In this document: piece after piece, positions 52,617-61,060 of the stretch
How positions within the stretch are numbered: position 1 is the stretch's first letter
How the letters are laid out: every line of letters starts with the position of its first letter
NCBI RefSeq assembly: GCF_003287275.1
Contig: NZ_QEVW01000001.1
Coordinates: forward strand, 1-64,000
Reading direction: 5' to 3'
Origin: Paenibacillus taichungensis
Lineage (GTDB): Bacteria; Bacillota; Bacilli; Paenibacillales; Paenibacillaceae
DNA: 64,000 bases
Notes under the pieces: model-generated
Seen by the model: the letters and a program-made list of their open reading frames with translations, nothing else
Told to the model about the DNA's origin: nothing
Database searches by the model: none
Made by a program: the position numbers and the translations under genes

Positions 52617-53027
52617 TTATTTCATATCCTGCAACAGGTTTTTCATTTTCTTGTAGTGCCCGCTGACCCGATCAACCATGTAGTTATACATAAGCTGATT
52701 CTCCGAAAGATTCGCCATTTCCTTGTCAATATCAACGTTATTGTTGTTATTATTCATGGATGTTTCGTTGTTCTCGACAATCCGGTAGTTTACGATGGAA
52801 TCATTGGGATTACTGACCGGAAAGTGCTTTTCATGAGTCCGCTTCATATCGAGCTGATCTGTTTTGCCATTCTCAATAATACGTCTAAGCTCTTCCTCAA
52901 ACTCCACCGATTTCTTTTTGTAATTGGGTGTGTCTGCGTTGGCAATATTTTCAGTGGTAACCTTGTGCTGCGCGTTCAGCGCCTGTAACAGAGATTCATT
53001 GCGTCTGGAAGTGTTCGTTTCAATCAA
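52617..53027 (-). CDS. flgB: Orphan FlgB-like flagellar rod protein
   Basis: A 136-aa protein with both ends of the flagellar proximal rod protein FlgB: TTENIANADTPNYKKKSVEF (residues 25-44) and VDIDKEMANLSENQLMYNYM (about 97-116). Between them is an Asn-rich stretch (NNETSMNNNNNN). The open frame reaches ATG 53069 without a ribosome site. GAAGGAG nine bases before TTG 53027 gives the normal FlgB length. It lies alone, with its own terminator and no flgC, fliE or other flagellar gene, so it is either a second FlgB or a variant rod component. Confidence 0.83.
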   Translation of the reverse strand: MIETNTSRRNESLLQALNAQHKVTTENIANADTPNYKKKSVEFEEELRRIIENGKTDQLDMKRTHEKHFPVSNPNDSIVNYRIVENNETSMNNNNNNVDIDKEMANLSENQLMYNYMVDRVSGHYKKMKNLLQDMK

Positions 53028-53110
53028 CGGCTCAGTCTCCTTCAATGAAAATGCAATTGCTTTCATCATAAAAAAATGAGCTACTGCCTGTCAAGTTAGG
53101 CAAAAGAAAA

Positions 53111-53173
53111 GGACAAGCGCATGACGGAGGACTCCATTATGAAATCCTGCTTCATGACATCTTATCCTTGTCC
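53111..53173 (-). terminator. Terminator-like hairpin after speD
   Basis: On the minus strand GGACAAG pairs with CTTGTCC (53111-53117) across a structured 49-base loop, then TTTTCTTTT. Confidence 0.6.
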
Positions 53174-53206
53174 CACCCGTATGAATCAGTCCTCACGAAT
53201 TAGTTA

Positions 53207-54022
53207 TTAAGAAGGACGATTGATGTTTTTGCCATAATAAATCTCATCCATCTCCAACTTCAACCACTCCGTAATTTCCTGTTGCTCAGCCTTGCTCAGT
53301 TTATCTTTGGTATAACCAAACAGATAGTTATCCAGATCGAATTCTTTCAGTTTGCACTTGGTGTGAAAAATGTTCTCCTGATAGACGTTTACGTCAATCA
53401 TGTCGAAGCTGCTCTTGATCTCATCTGGAATATAATTCTGGATTGAACCGATCTCATGATCAATGAACAGTTTGCGTCCACTCGTATCCCGTGTAAAACC
53501 ACGTACCCGGTAATCCATCGTCATGATATCCGTATCGAATGAGTGGATCAGATAATTCAGTGCCTTAAGTGGCGAGATTTCACCACAGGTAGAGACGTCA
53601 ATATCTGCCCGGAATGTACTGATGCCTTCACTTGGGTGGAATTCGGGGTACGTATGAACGGTAATATGGCTTTTGTCGAGCTGCATGACAACATTATCGG
53701 GCAGGGGGCCTGGAGATTCATCGAAGGATTCTTCGGGGATCTCCACAATGGGGCCTTCCGACACAAGCATCGTCACACTTGCACCCTGAGGAACATAGTC
53801 CTGTTGGGCGATATTCAGCACATGGGCACCGATAATGTCAGACACGTTATTCAGGATTTTGCTCAGCCGAGCCGCATTATATTGTTCATCAATATATTCA
53901 ATGTAAGCTTCGCGTTCATCTTTGGTTTTCGTATAACAGATATCGTACATATTGAAACTCAGCGACTTGGTCAGGTTGTTGAATCCATGCAGTTGAATGC
54001 GCTGCTCTGGCGTTAATGTCAT
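53207..54022 (-). CDS. speD: S-adenosylmethionine decarboxylase proenzyme (E. coli type)
   Basis: A pyruvoyl enzyme making decarboxylated AdoMet for spermidine synthesis. The proenzyme cuts itself at [13 protein letters not shown], where the Ser (about residue 117) becomes the pyruvoyl group. Further blocks are [20 protein letters not shown] and [10 protein letters not shown]. At 271 aa it is the long class 1A form, not the short SpeH of B. subtilis. AAAGGGGA supports ATG 54022; the upstream in-frame ATG at 54046 has no site. No spermidine synthase gene is adjacent. Confidence 0.94.
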   Translation of the reverse strand: MTLTPEQRIQLHGFNNLTKSLSFNMYDICYTKTKDEREAYIEYIDEQYNAARLSKILNNVSDIIGAHVLNIAQQDYVPQGASVTMLVSEGPIVEIPEESFDESPGPLPDNVVMQLDKSHITVHTYPEFHPSEGISTFRADIDVSTCGEISPLKALNYLIHSFDTDIMTMDYRVRGFTRDTSGRKLFIDHEIGSIQNYIPDEIKSSFDMIDVNVYQENIFHTKCKLKEFDLDNYLFGYTKDKLSKAEQQEITEWLKLEMDEIYYGKNINRPS

Positions 54023-54143
54023 GGTTGCAGTTCCCCTTTGTCCCATACGACATGGTAATCGCAGTTTTACTACTACTTATACCCAACCTGCTGCCAAAAA
54101 AAACATATGTACGTCATTCTTTGCTGCTCCAATCGCGCACAGA

Positions 54144-54725
54144 TCAGAATGAAGGATCGTCGTAATTCCCTACATCGTTCATCCGTTCATCTTCGGCAAC
54201 CGATTGAATATCCTCCGAGGTGATGCTGATGATGGTGTAATCTTCATTCTGCTGTTTTTTGACTGCTTTTTCCTTAATAAAACGGGGACTGCCATCCCCG
54301 GCATCTTCATCATACACGAGCAGGAGACCGTCGCTTTTGCGCAGCAGTAAGTCATCCCGCGCAGTAAACTGCCACGGGCCGATATACGGCTGACGACTAA
54401 TCGCGCCATAATAGTCTACACCTTGCAGAATGGAGCGATAATACTCCTGTTTGTCTTCCTTCCATTGTTCCTCAGGATTTTGAAAAGCAGTAATGATCGA
54501 CAGCTTCAGATCCGGGAACGTCTTTTTCAGCTCAAGTACCACTTCGCAGGCCCACAGGTCTACACCGTATTGGCCTGGCGTCAGCACCCACTCCAGCCCG
54601 TCTTCGACCAGAGGTGTAAGACGGGAAGAGATCGCCTTTTTGATGAAAGGAATTCCCTCATGCTTCTGTCCAAAAATCTGTAGTTCATGTGCACGATAAC
54701 CGGTAATCAACACGTTTTTCAGCAT
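54144..54725 (-). CDS. ypsA: YpsA-family SLOG protein (DUF1273)
   Basis: A SLOG/DprA-like Rossmann protein of 193 aa, aligned over its length with B. subtilis YpsA: VLITGYRAHELQIFG at the start, EWVLTPGQYGVDLWACEV at about residue 45, and KSDGLLLVYDEDAGDGSP at about 130. In Firmicutes YpsA is linked to cell division and, in some species, glucose-dependent stress tolerance. Its ligand is thought to be a nucleotide. AAAGGAGG precedes the ATG. Monocistronic; it lies beside a RluA gene on the same strand. Confidence 0.92.
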   Translation of the reverse strand: MLKNVLITGYRAHELQIFGQKHEGIPFIKKAISSRLTPLVEDGLEWVLTPGQYGVDLWACEVVLELKKTFPDLKLSIITAFQNPEEQWKEDKQEYYRSILQGVDYYGAISRQPYIGPWQFTARDDLLLRKSDGLLLVYDEDAGDGSPRFIKEKAVKKQQNEDYTIISITSEDIQSVAEDERMNDVGNYDDPSF

Positions 54726-54836
54726 CGGTTCCTCCTTTCAGACGTGGTCAGGCCAGCGGCCAGTTCCGGCACCGCAGCTTGTCCAGAATCGGCTGAAATC
54801 GCAGAGTCAGCGCTGCCTGTTCTTTGAATCATCCCG

Positions 54837-55970
54837 TTAGTTCGCTGGTGGAGCATCCGTACGGAATGGATAGAGGAACTGTTTTGGAATATCCGACTCA
54901 AATCTCATTAGCTGACCCGACGTTGGGTGGATGAACGAGAGTACCCGTGCATGCAGTCCGAGGCGGCCGAGTGTTCTGGTATGAGCCCCGTATTTTTTGT
55001 CGCCTGCGATGGGATGGCCCAGATCTTCCATATGCACACGAATCTGGTTTTTACGTCCCGTCTCCAGACGGACTTCCAGCAAGGAGAACTCGCGGTTCGA
55101 TTGTAGACGTTTGTAGTGTGTAATGGCATGTTGTCCATCATTCGGGCGAGAACTGGAATACATTTTGAGCGTCTTGGTTTCTTTCAACCATGAGGAAATG
55201 GTGCCTTCTTCTTTTGCAACGGCGCCTTCCACAAGGGCAACATACACACGTTCCTGTACATTTTCTTTCCAGTTGTCCTGCAGCTTCTGCTGCACTTCTT
55301 CACTCTTGGCGAACATCATGACACCCGAAGTGTCGCGGTCCAGACGATGGACTATAAATATCCGGTTCAGCGCGTCGGTACGGCGAACATGCTCGGTCAG
55401 CTGGCGATAAGCGGTAAGATCATCACTCTTGTCAGCGGCGATGGACAACAGTCCAGCTTCCTTGCGAATGACAATAATATCATCGTCTTCATGCAAAATG
55501 TTAATGCCCGTCAGGGAAGGAGCGGCAACAGCGCCTTCTTTGCTAATTGTTACGATCTGCCCTGGCGTTAGCTCCAGATTAAACTTGGTCACCACTTTCT
55601 GATCAACGGATACCTGTCCGCGACCCAGAATGGATTTGACGGCATTACGGCCGGACTTCAAATGTTTCAGCAAGAAGTTGAGCAGCTCATCCGGTTCAGT
55701 AACCTTGTACGGGCGTGGTGGTTCTTGCTTGCGATAATAGGAATTACCCGAACGTTTGGCTGCTTTGGGTTTGGATGCTCCGGCTTTCTTGGGAGCCGCG
55801 GAGGATTTGGATGCTACAGGCTTATTCGCCGCTCCTGTATTGCGTGATGCAGATGGTCCTGATGATTTGGCGGAAGTAAAAGTGGACCGACCGGATCGTG
55901 CTGTGGACGAACCTGCGGATGTTTTCCCCTTGGCCGATGTATTGCCTGTTGGGCGTTTACGTTTATTCAT
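54837..55970 (-). CDS. RluA-family pseudouridine synthase with basic N-terminal tail
   Basis: An RNA pseudouridine synthase of 377 aa. Residues 1-80 are a Ser/Ala/Lys/Arg-rich disordered tail with near-repeats such as KPVASKSSAAPKKAGASKPK. An S4 RNA-binding domain follows (about 95-150, LLNFLLKHLKSGRNAVKSIL). The catalytic domain has IVHRLDRDTSGVMMFAKS, with the catalytic Asp in RLDRDTSG, and later RLETGRKNQIRVHMEDLGHP. AAGGAG ten bases before ATG 55970 rejects an upstream ATG at 56027. Target is probably rRNA or tRNA; the tail may add RNA affinity. Confidence 0.92.
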   Translation of the reverse strand: MNKRKRPTGNTSAKGKTSAGSSTARSGRSTFTSAKSSGPSASRNTGAANKPVASKSSAAPKKAGASKPKAAKRSGNSYYRKQEPPRPYKVTEPDELLNFLLKHLKSGRNAVKSILGRGQVSVDQKVVTKFNLELTPGQIVTISKEGAVAAPSLTGINILHEDDDIIVIRKEAGLLSIAADKSDDLTAYRQLTEHVRRTDALNRIFIVHRLDRDTSGVMMFAKSEEVQQKLQDNWKENVQERVYVALVEGAVAKEEGTISSWLKETKTLKMYSSSRPNDGQHAITHYKRLQSNREFSLLEVRLETGRKNQIRVHMEDLGHPIAGDKKYGAHTRTLGRLGLHARVLSFIHPTSGQLMRFESDIPKQFLYPFRTDAPPAN

Positions 55971-56100
55971 AAATAGTAATCTCCTTCTGAACAGCCTGTA
56001 CCGCTTGTGTGCATACGATCCGTTCATTTCGTTATGCAGTCCAATATACCATTAACCGGGGGCAAATAAAAATAGGTGGAGACAATCTGTTACCCATCCA

Positions 56101-56129
56101 ATCCAAAGAGAGTCGAGATTCATAGAATA
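56101..56129 (+). promoter_or_regulatory. Candidate sigma-K-like promoter
   Basis: ATCC (56101-56104), 16 bases, CATAGAATA (56121-56129). The -10 fits CATANNNTA; the -35 is weak. It lies 30 bases before the beta-rich protein gene. Confidence 0.4.
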
Positions 56130-56159
56130 ACGTATCCCATAGCATTGGAGGTGTTACTC

Positions 56160-56567
56160 ATGGGTGTGTTTCTCGATATGAGAACTTCGATGAACTCGGG
56201 AACCGTAGGACAGCCGGGTTTGTCTCTAGGCCCATCGCCAGAAGCGTTTGGCTCCATTGGTCTGCAGACCCTTGGTGTCCCCAACCCCATTATCACCTTG
56301 AATGGCACGGTTGGCGTTACCGGAGAAGTGGGGGATACGTTTGTTGTTGAGCTTGTACGGGGCAGTGTTTACGATCCGTTCTATGTGATATATCGCGCCG
56401 AAGGCACGGTAGGTCAGAACGGTGGTGCTGAATTTCATTCGTTCACTGCACAGGATCTGTCCGCACCGCCTGCACTGGAAAGTGTGTATACTTCGTTTAT
56501 TTCCGGCGTGTCCACATCGGTACGGACTGGCCCTGAGGTGTTCCATGGCATTGCAGCCACCAATTAG
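56160..56567 (+). CDS. Beta-rich small protein, possible spore-surface protein
   Basis: A 135-aa protein of unrecognised family, without a signal peptide. Residues 10-45 are Gly/Pro/Ser-rich (NSGTVGQPGLSLGPSPEAFG), then alternating beta-type segments (IITLNGTVGVTGEVGDTFVVEL, FYVIYRAEGTV) rich in Gly, Thr and Val, as in exported or assembling surface proteins. GGAGGTG eight bases before ATG 56160 supports this start over ATG 56076. It precedes a glycan-synthesis cluster and has a CATAGAATA -10-like site, as do two neighbours. A spore-coat or exosporium-like role is inference. Confidence 0.7.
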   Translation: MGVFLDMRTSMNSGTVGQPGLSLGPSPEAFGSIGLQTLGVPNPIITLNGTVGVTGEVGDTFVVELVRGSVYDPFYVIYRAEGTVGQNGGAEFHSFTAQDLSAPPALESVYTSFISGVSTSVRTGPEVFHGIAATN

Positions 56568-56631
56568 TTCCTATGAACAAAAGGTTCAGCAGGAAGAGTG
56601 CTTACGTAAACATCTGATGATAAGCAGAACA

Positions 56632-56662
56632 AAATCCCGGCTCCAAGGAGTCCGGGATTTTT
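56632..56662. terminator. Bidirectional terminator
   Basis: AAATCCCGGCTCC pairs with GGAGTCCGGGATTT (one-base bulge) around AA, followed by TTGTTG. It lies between the beta-rich protein and the convergent GT-D gene. Confidence 0.88.
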
Positions 56663-56685
56663 GTTGTAGTATCTACTTTTAAAGA

Positions 56686-57396
56686 CTAGTTGGCGCGGCC
56701 TTTCAAAATAATGTTGTTGGCTTTGCCGAAGTCGATGGCGACTTTGCCTGCAAGTGCCGCTGTCCGTTCCGCAAGAACAACCGCGTTCACGCCACAGGAG
56801 AAAAGAGCTACATCGAAGGTATCCTGATTCGTTTGAATCCATTGCAGCGTTTCCTGCATCTGGTCCCAGCCGTCGAAGGGCAGCGCAGCTGTGATATCCA
56901 GATGGTAGGGCTCCTGAACTAGCATGGCTCGCAGTTGCTCAATCTCCCGGGTAACGAGCAGTACCCGCTTGCCGGCAAGCATATTCCAGAAGCGGGGCAC
57001 CTGAGCGAGTTCCCGATTGACACAGGCATGGCAAGTCAGTGCCGGAGCGATGCCAAAATGCGCGAACACCGTATCGGTCAGCTGTCTTTTGAGATGCTCC
57101 GGGGCTTTGATGGTACTGTCCCCGTGAGGAAGAACACCTACGATATCTGCCCGTTGCAAGGAAGCGGCAACCTCGTCCCGAAGCTGCAGATTAGGTAGAC
57201 GCAGTCCTTTTTGCCCCAGATTAGCTTTGATAGCCCATCGTTCCTGCAGAACCTGTTCCGTACTCCAGACTGTTTCCTGGGACATGACGATATTCTCGCC
57301 ATCGCCCACACGGACCAGAGAGAAGGGACGCTTATCCCTCACGGCCGCTTCAAGTTGATCCAGCACACCATCCATTTCAAGATAGATTGGACTCAT
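56686..57396 (-). CDS. GT-D fold glycosyltransferase
   Basis: A 236-aa enzyme of the GT-D type, recognised by the N-terminal block FSLVRVGDGENIVMS (about residue 26) and later LPHGDSTIK and GVNAVVLAERTAAL. GT-D domains were described in glycosyltransferases that extend glycans on serine-rich repeat proteins. AAAGGAGG 12 bases upstream supports ATG 57396; the frame's ATG at 57486 has no site. It is transcribed opposite to the other glycan genes from a sigma-K-like promoter (57433-57459). Confidence 0.8.
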   Translation of the reverse strand: MSPIYLEMDGVLDQLEAAVRDKRPFSLVRVGDGENIVMSQETVWSTEQVLQERWAIKANLGQKGLRLPNLQLRDEVAASLQRADIVGVLPHGDSTIKAPEHLKRQLTDTVFAHFGIAPALTCHACVNRELAQVPRFWNMLAGKRVLLVTREIEQLRAMLVQEPYHLDITAALPFDGWDQMQETLQWIQTNQDTFDVALFSCGVNAVVLAERTAALAGKVAIDFGKANNIILKGRAN

Positions 57397-57432
57397 TGTG
57401 GTATAAGGCCTCCTTTGAAAATTCAATTGCTC

Positions 57433-57459
57433 TATTCTATGTTGCGGCTTCGGCAACGT
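57433..57459 (-). promoter_or_regulatory. Candidate sigma-K-like promoter
   Basis: On the minus strand AC (57458-57459), 16 bases, CATAGAATA (57433-57441), matching AC-N16/17-CATANNNTA. It precedes the GT-D gene by 36 bases. Confidence 0.5.
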
Positions 57460-57579
57460 TTTGTGCGTTCGACCCGCAGGGCGCATCTTCGGTTATATAT
57501 CAATCTGCTTTCGAGACCGGAAAGTGTTGATGGGCTTATGTAAAAGCTGATTTATGCAAGAACCCGTGCAAGTGTCCGG

Positions 57580-57607
57580 ACCAGTTCTATTATTTTTTCA
57601 TACGTTA
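57580..57607 (+). promoter_or_regulatory. Candidate sigma-K-like promoter of the glycan operon
   Basis: AC (57580-57581), 17 bases, CATACGTTA (57599-57607), about 145 bases before the first gene. The rest of this 355-base gap holds nothing I recognise. Confidence 0.45.
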
Positions 57608-57751
57608 TAGAGTCGGCTGGATTGGAGAGAGAGCTTCTGTATAGCAGTTTCGGGCTGACGGAGGCATTTTTGGCGTGGAAAGGGCTGTAAAAACTATGAA
57701 AATAGTCTGATTGAATTGAAAGAAGTTCACAGAAGGATGAGGAGGAAGGGT

Positions 57752-58441
57752 ATGTCCAGAAAAGTGGTTATTGAGATCAATTTCAACAATTACGGAATGG
57801 ACCCGCAGCGCTTGACAAGAGAGTGGCTGGAGCGGCGAATGAGCATTTTCCGTACTTTCACCCTTCATTGTCTTAAGGCGCAGACGAATCAGGATTTTCT
57901 GACGGTGGTGAAGCTGTCCAAGGAATCGGGGGACTTGATGCAAGAGATTTTAGCTGAGCAGGAGCCGCTGCCATCCAATATTCGTTTTGGAACAACCATC
58001 GAAAGTGTGCGGGCTATCCTGGCTTATGCAGAGGGGGCAGAGGATATCTATATAGCACGACTGGATTCGGACGATCTGTATCACAGGACCTTTGTTCAGC
58101 AGCTTTATGACGTGAAGCCGCAGCCCGGAACGATGGCACTCATCAACCAGAATGGATACTTGTGGGACAGCGTGAATCATGAGATGGCTCCAGCGTTTCA
58201 CCGTTCCCCACAGTTCTATGTTTACCTGTATAAAACGGCTGAGTACGCTGCGGGATACCGGGTGAAGCTGCCGGGCCGGGGAACACATGGCAATGTCATT
58301 GAGCTGCCGCATGAACTGCTGGCTCCGCGCAATTACGTGAATATTGTGCATTCCAATAATACATCCATCAAAAAAGTACCACCGAAAGACCGATTGAGCC
58401 GGGAAGAGATGGCTGCGGTATTACGCGAATTCATGATTTGA
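57752..58441 (+). CDS. GT-A type glycosyltransferase (putative rhamnosyltransferase-like)
   Basis: A cytoplasmic glycosyltransferase of 229 aa. The metal/nucleotide-sugar motif is IARLDSDDLYH (about residue 106), preceded by FTLHCLKAQTNQDF, as in putative rhamnosyltransferase (PF11316-like) proteins. NIVHSNNTSIK near the C-terminus is a second conserved segment. AGGAGGAAGG supports ATG 57752 over 57716. It is the first gene of the operon and its stop lies 17 bases before the dehydratase start. Sugar donor unknown. Confidence 0.8.
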   Translation: MSRKVVIEINFNNYGMDPQRLTREWLERRMSIFRTFTLHCLKAQTNQDFLTVVKLSKESGDLMQEILAEQEPLPSNIRFGTTIESVRAILAYAEGAEDIYIARLDSDDLYHRTFVQQLYDVKPQPGTMALINQNGYLWDSVNHEMAPAFHRSPQFYVYLYKTAEYAAGYRVKLPGRGTHGNVIELPHELLAPRNYVNIVHSNNTSIKKVPPKDRLSREEMAAVLREFMI

Positions 58442-58458
58442 ACAAGGAGGGATTCACC

Positions 58459-59448
58459 ATGATTAAAGGACAAACGATTCTGATCACCGGAGGCACGGGC
58501 TCCTGGGGGCAAAAACTGACCGAGGTACTGCTGGAACAGAATCCAGCCGAGATTCGGATTCTCTCGCGTAATGAGTACGCCCAGATAACGATGCAGCGGG
58601 ATTTCGGTCATGATGAACGTTTGCGTTTTGTCATTGGGGACATTCGCGACTATCGGGCTGTGGAGGAAGCTTGTCGCGGGGTTGATGTTCTTTTCCATCT
58701 GGCTGCACTGAAACACGTCCCGGTATGCGAGGATCAGCCGGATGAAGCGTTCAAGACCAACGTCATCGGCACGCAAAATATTATTCGTGCTGCGATTCAC
58801 ATGCAGGTTGCCAAAGTCATTGATGTCTCCACCGACAAGGCGGTAGATCCGATTAACGTGTACGGCATGACCAAGGCTTTGGGGGAAAAGATGATGATTC
58901 GTGCCAATGGGCTGAGCGAGTCCACCCGTTTTGTGTGTATTCGCGGGGGCAATGTGCTCGGGACCAGCGGCAGTGTCGTTCCGTTGTTCCGTCGTCAGAT
59001 TGATGAAGGCAAGAGCCTGACCATTACGGACAAAGGCATGACCCGCTTTTTCCTGACGCGGACGGAAGCTATTCATTTGTTGCTGAAGGCGGCTGAGGCA
59101 GCCGTGGGCGGCGAGACTTTTGTAATGAAAATGAAGGCCTGCAAAATGACGGATCTGGCTTCGGTCATGCTGGAACAGGCAGGTCGTCCGGCTCACGACT
59201 ATAAAGTAACCGGGATTCGACCAGGCGAAAAATTGCATGAAGTACTCATTTCTCCCTTTGAGGCACCACGTACCTACAAATATGACGAACAATATTATGT
59301 AATTTTGCCACAGGAACCGGACAAGCGCCTGACAGATCCATACAATGGGCTGCCTCGCGTGACCTTTTCCGAGTATCGTTCAGACAGCGCAATGATGAAC
59401 CGTTCCGCTATTGCCCAATTTTTACGTGCAGGCGGCTTTATTCATTAA
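58459..59448 (+). CDS. Nucleotide-sugar 4,6-dehydratase/epimerase (FlaA1/PseB/CapD-like SDR)
   Basis: An extended SDR acting on UDP-N-acetylhexosamine, 329 aa. NAD(P) binding is by TGGTGSWGQKL (residues 9-19); VDVLFHLAALKHVPVCEDQP and VSTDKAVDPINVYGMTKAL carry the catalytic residues (Tyr-x3-Lys). The C-terminal GIRPGEKLHEVLIS is typical of the UDP-GlcNAc 4,6-dehydratase group. It would make a 4-keto-6-deoxy sugar. AAGGAGG precedes ATG 58459. The dehydrogenase gene follows after about 35 bases. Confidence 0.88.
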   Translation: MIKGQTILITGGTGSWGQKLTEVLLEQNPAEIRILSRNEYAQITMQRDFGHDERLRFVIGDIRDYRAVEEACRGVDVLFHLAALKHVPVCEDQPDEAFKTNVIGTQNIIRAAIHMQVAKVIDVSTDKAVDPINVYGMTKALGEKMMIRANGLSESTRFVCIRGGNVLGTSGSVVPLFRRQIDEGKSLTITDKGMTRFFLTRTEAIHLLLKAAEAAVGGETFVMKMKACKMTDLASVMLEQAGRPAHDYKVTGIRPGEKLHEVLISPFEAPRTYKYDEQYYVILPQEPDKRLTDPYNGLPRVTFSEYRSDSAMMNRSAIAQFLRAGGFIH

Positions 59449-59482
59449 TAGAAGGGAGGCGGACCGTTTGGAGGTGGAAGGA

Positions 59483-61060
59483 ATGGTAGAGGGCAGCAAG
59501 CACGAAGGGAATAAGGAAACAGAGGAACGTACCACGCTTCAAAACATAAACAACCGCTCCCTGAAAGCCGCCGTCATTGGTCTTGGGTATGTCGGGTTAC
59601 CGATGGCGGTGGAGATGGCACAGGCTGGGTATCAGGTGCAAGGAATTGACATCGATGGGGCGAAAGTGGCTAAGCTGCGTGCCGGGAAATCGTACGTGAT
59701 CGGCATTGAGGATAAGGTTGTGCAATCCCTTGCTCAGGCTGGATTATTGATGGCGGGGACCGATTTCGCAGCGGTAGGGCAGGCGGATGTGATTGTTATC
59801 TGTGTGCCTACGCCTTTGACTGCGGAGCACCAGCCGGACATTTCATTTATCGCTGCAGCAGTGGATGGGATAACGCCTTATCTTCAGGAGGACTGCCTTG
59901 TCATTTTGGAGAGTACTACGTATCCCGGCACCACCGAGGAGCGTGTGAAGCAGCCAATCGAAGCTGCAAAAGGGTGGAAAGTAGGGCAGCAGTTCCATGT
60001 CTGTTATTCTCCAGAACGGGTAGATCCCGGAAGTGTGCATTACGGGGTGAAAAATACACCGAAGATCATTGGCGGCTCCACGCCAGCCTGTCTATCCTAT
60101 GGAAAAGCATTCTACGGTTCGTTCCTGAACGAGATCGTTCCCGTCAGTTCAACGACAGTGGCGGAGACGGCAAAGTTGTTCGAAAATACGTTTCGCAGCG
60201 TGAACATCGCACTCGTGAACGAACTGACACCTGCCTGTGAGCAAATGGGTGTGAACATCTGGGAGGTGCTGGACGCCGCAGCAACCAAGCCGTTCGGTTA
60301 TATGCCGTTTTATCCGGGTCCGGGCATTGGTGGACACTGCATTCCAATTGACCCGATCTATCTGTCCTGGGCCGCAGGCCGTCAGGGATCAGAGCTGCAA
60401 TTCATTTCGCTTGCAGATGCGACCAATCGGCAAATGCCGGAAAGAGTAGTAAAGCGTGCCGCAGAGCTGCTCCAACAGAACGGTTCGTCGATGCAGGGAG
60501 CCCGAATTGTGCTGGCAGGTATGGCGTACAAAAAAGATATCGATGACTTACGTGAATCTCCAGCGCTGGATGTCTATAGACTGCTTCGTGAAGAAGGGGC
60601 AGACGTGGTCTTTACCGATCCAATGGTGTCTGTGTTCCGCAAGGATGATGGCACGGTTGCCCAGGCTCAACCGGCATCACCAGCATTATGGGCAGGGGCG
60701 GATCTGGTCATCATTACGACGGATCATACGGGCTTTGACTATCAGGAGATGGCGGATCATGCCAAACTGATCTTTGACACACGCAATGCGACAGCTGGAT
60801 GTGTGGGTGGAAATATCGTGGTGCTTGGACAGCCGATTCGGTCGAATATGAACGTGGTGCAGGACGTTAAGGAAGAACATAAAATACAAATTCACGAAAA
60901 CATGCGAGTGTCTCGGACGAAGGATGGGGAAAAGCAAGGACACACCGAATCTATCCAGTCAGACAATGAGGCAAATGTTAAAACACACATTGAACCGACC
61001 ATCCAACCAACCAATGAACACTCGCAGGAAGATTCGGGAGGCAGCCATGGCAAATCATGA
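59483..61060 (+). CDS. UDP-sugar (probably UDP-HexNAc) 6-dehydrogenase with long C-terminal tail
   Basis: A nucleotide-sugar dehydrogenase of the WbpA/WecC class, oxidising C6 of a UDP-sugar to a uronic acid. NAD binding: AVIGLGYVGLPMAVEMAQAGY near residue 31. Catalytic Cys in GPGIGGHCIPIDP (about 288); the C-terminal domain has YKKDIDDLRESPALDVYRLL. Residues after about 450 form a charged, low-complexity tail of 75 residues not present in usual members (about 430 aa). Starts: TTG 59468 or ATG 59483; GGAGGTG seven bases before the ATG is the stronger. It overlaps the methyltransferase gene by 14 bases. Confidence 0.88.
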   Translation: MVEGSKHEGNKETEERTTLQNINNRSLKAAVIGLGYVGLPMAVEMAQAGYQVQGIDIDGAKVAKLRAGKSYVIGIEDKVVQSLAQAGLLMAGTDFAAVGQADVIVICVPTPLTAEHQPDISFIAAAVDGITPYLQEDCLVILESTTYPGTTEERVKQPIEAAKGWKVGQQFHVCYSPERVDPGSVHYGVKNTPKIIGGSTPACLSYGKAFYGSFLNEIVPVSSTTVAETAKLFENTFRSVNIALVNELTPACEQMGVNIWEVLDAAATKPFGYMPFYPGPGIGGHCIPIDPIYLSWAAGRQGSELQFISLADATNRQMPERVVKRAAELLQQNGSSMQGARIVLAGMAYKKDIDDLRESPALDVYRLLREEGADVVFTDPMVSVFRKDDGTVAQAQPASPALWAGADLVIITTDHTGFDYQEMADHAKLIFDTRNATAGCVGGNIVVLGQPIRSNMNVVQDVKEEHKIQIHENMRVSRTKDGEKQGHTESIQSDNEANVKTHIEPTIQPTNEHSQEDSGGSHGKS

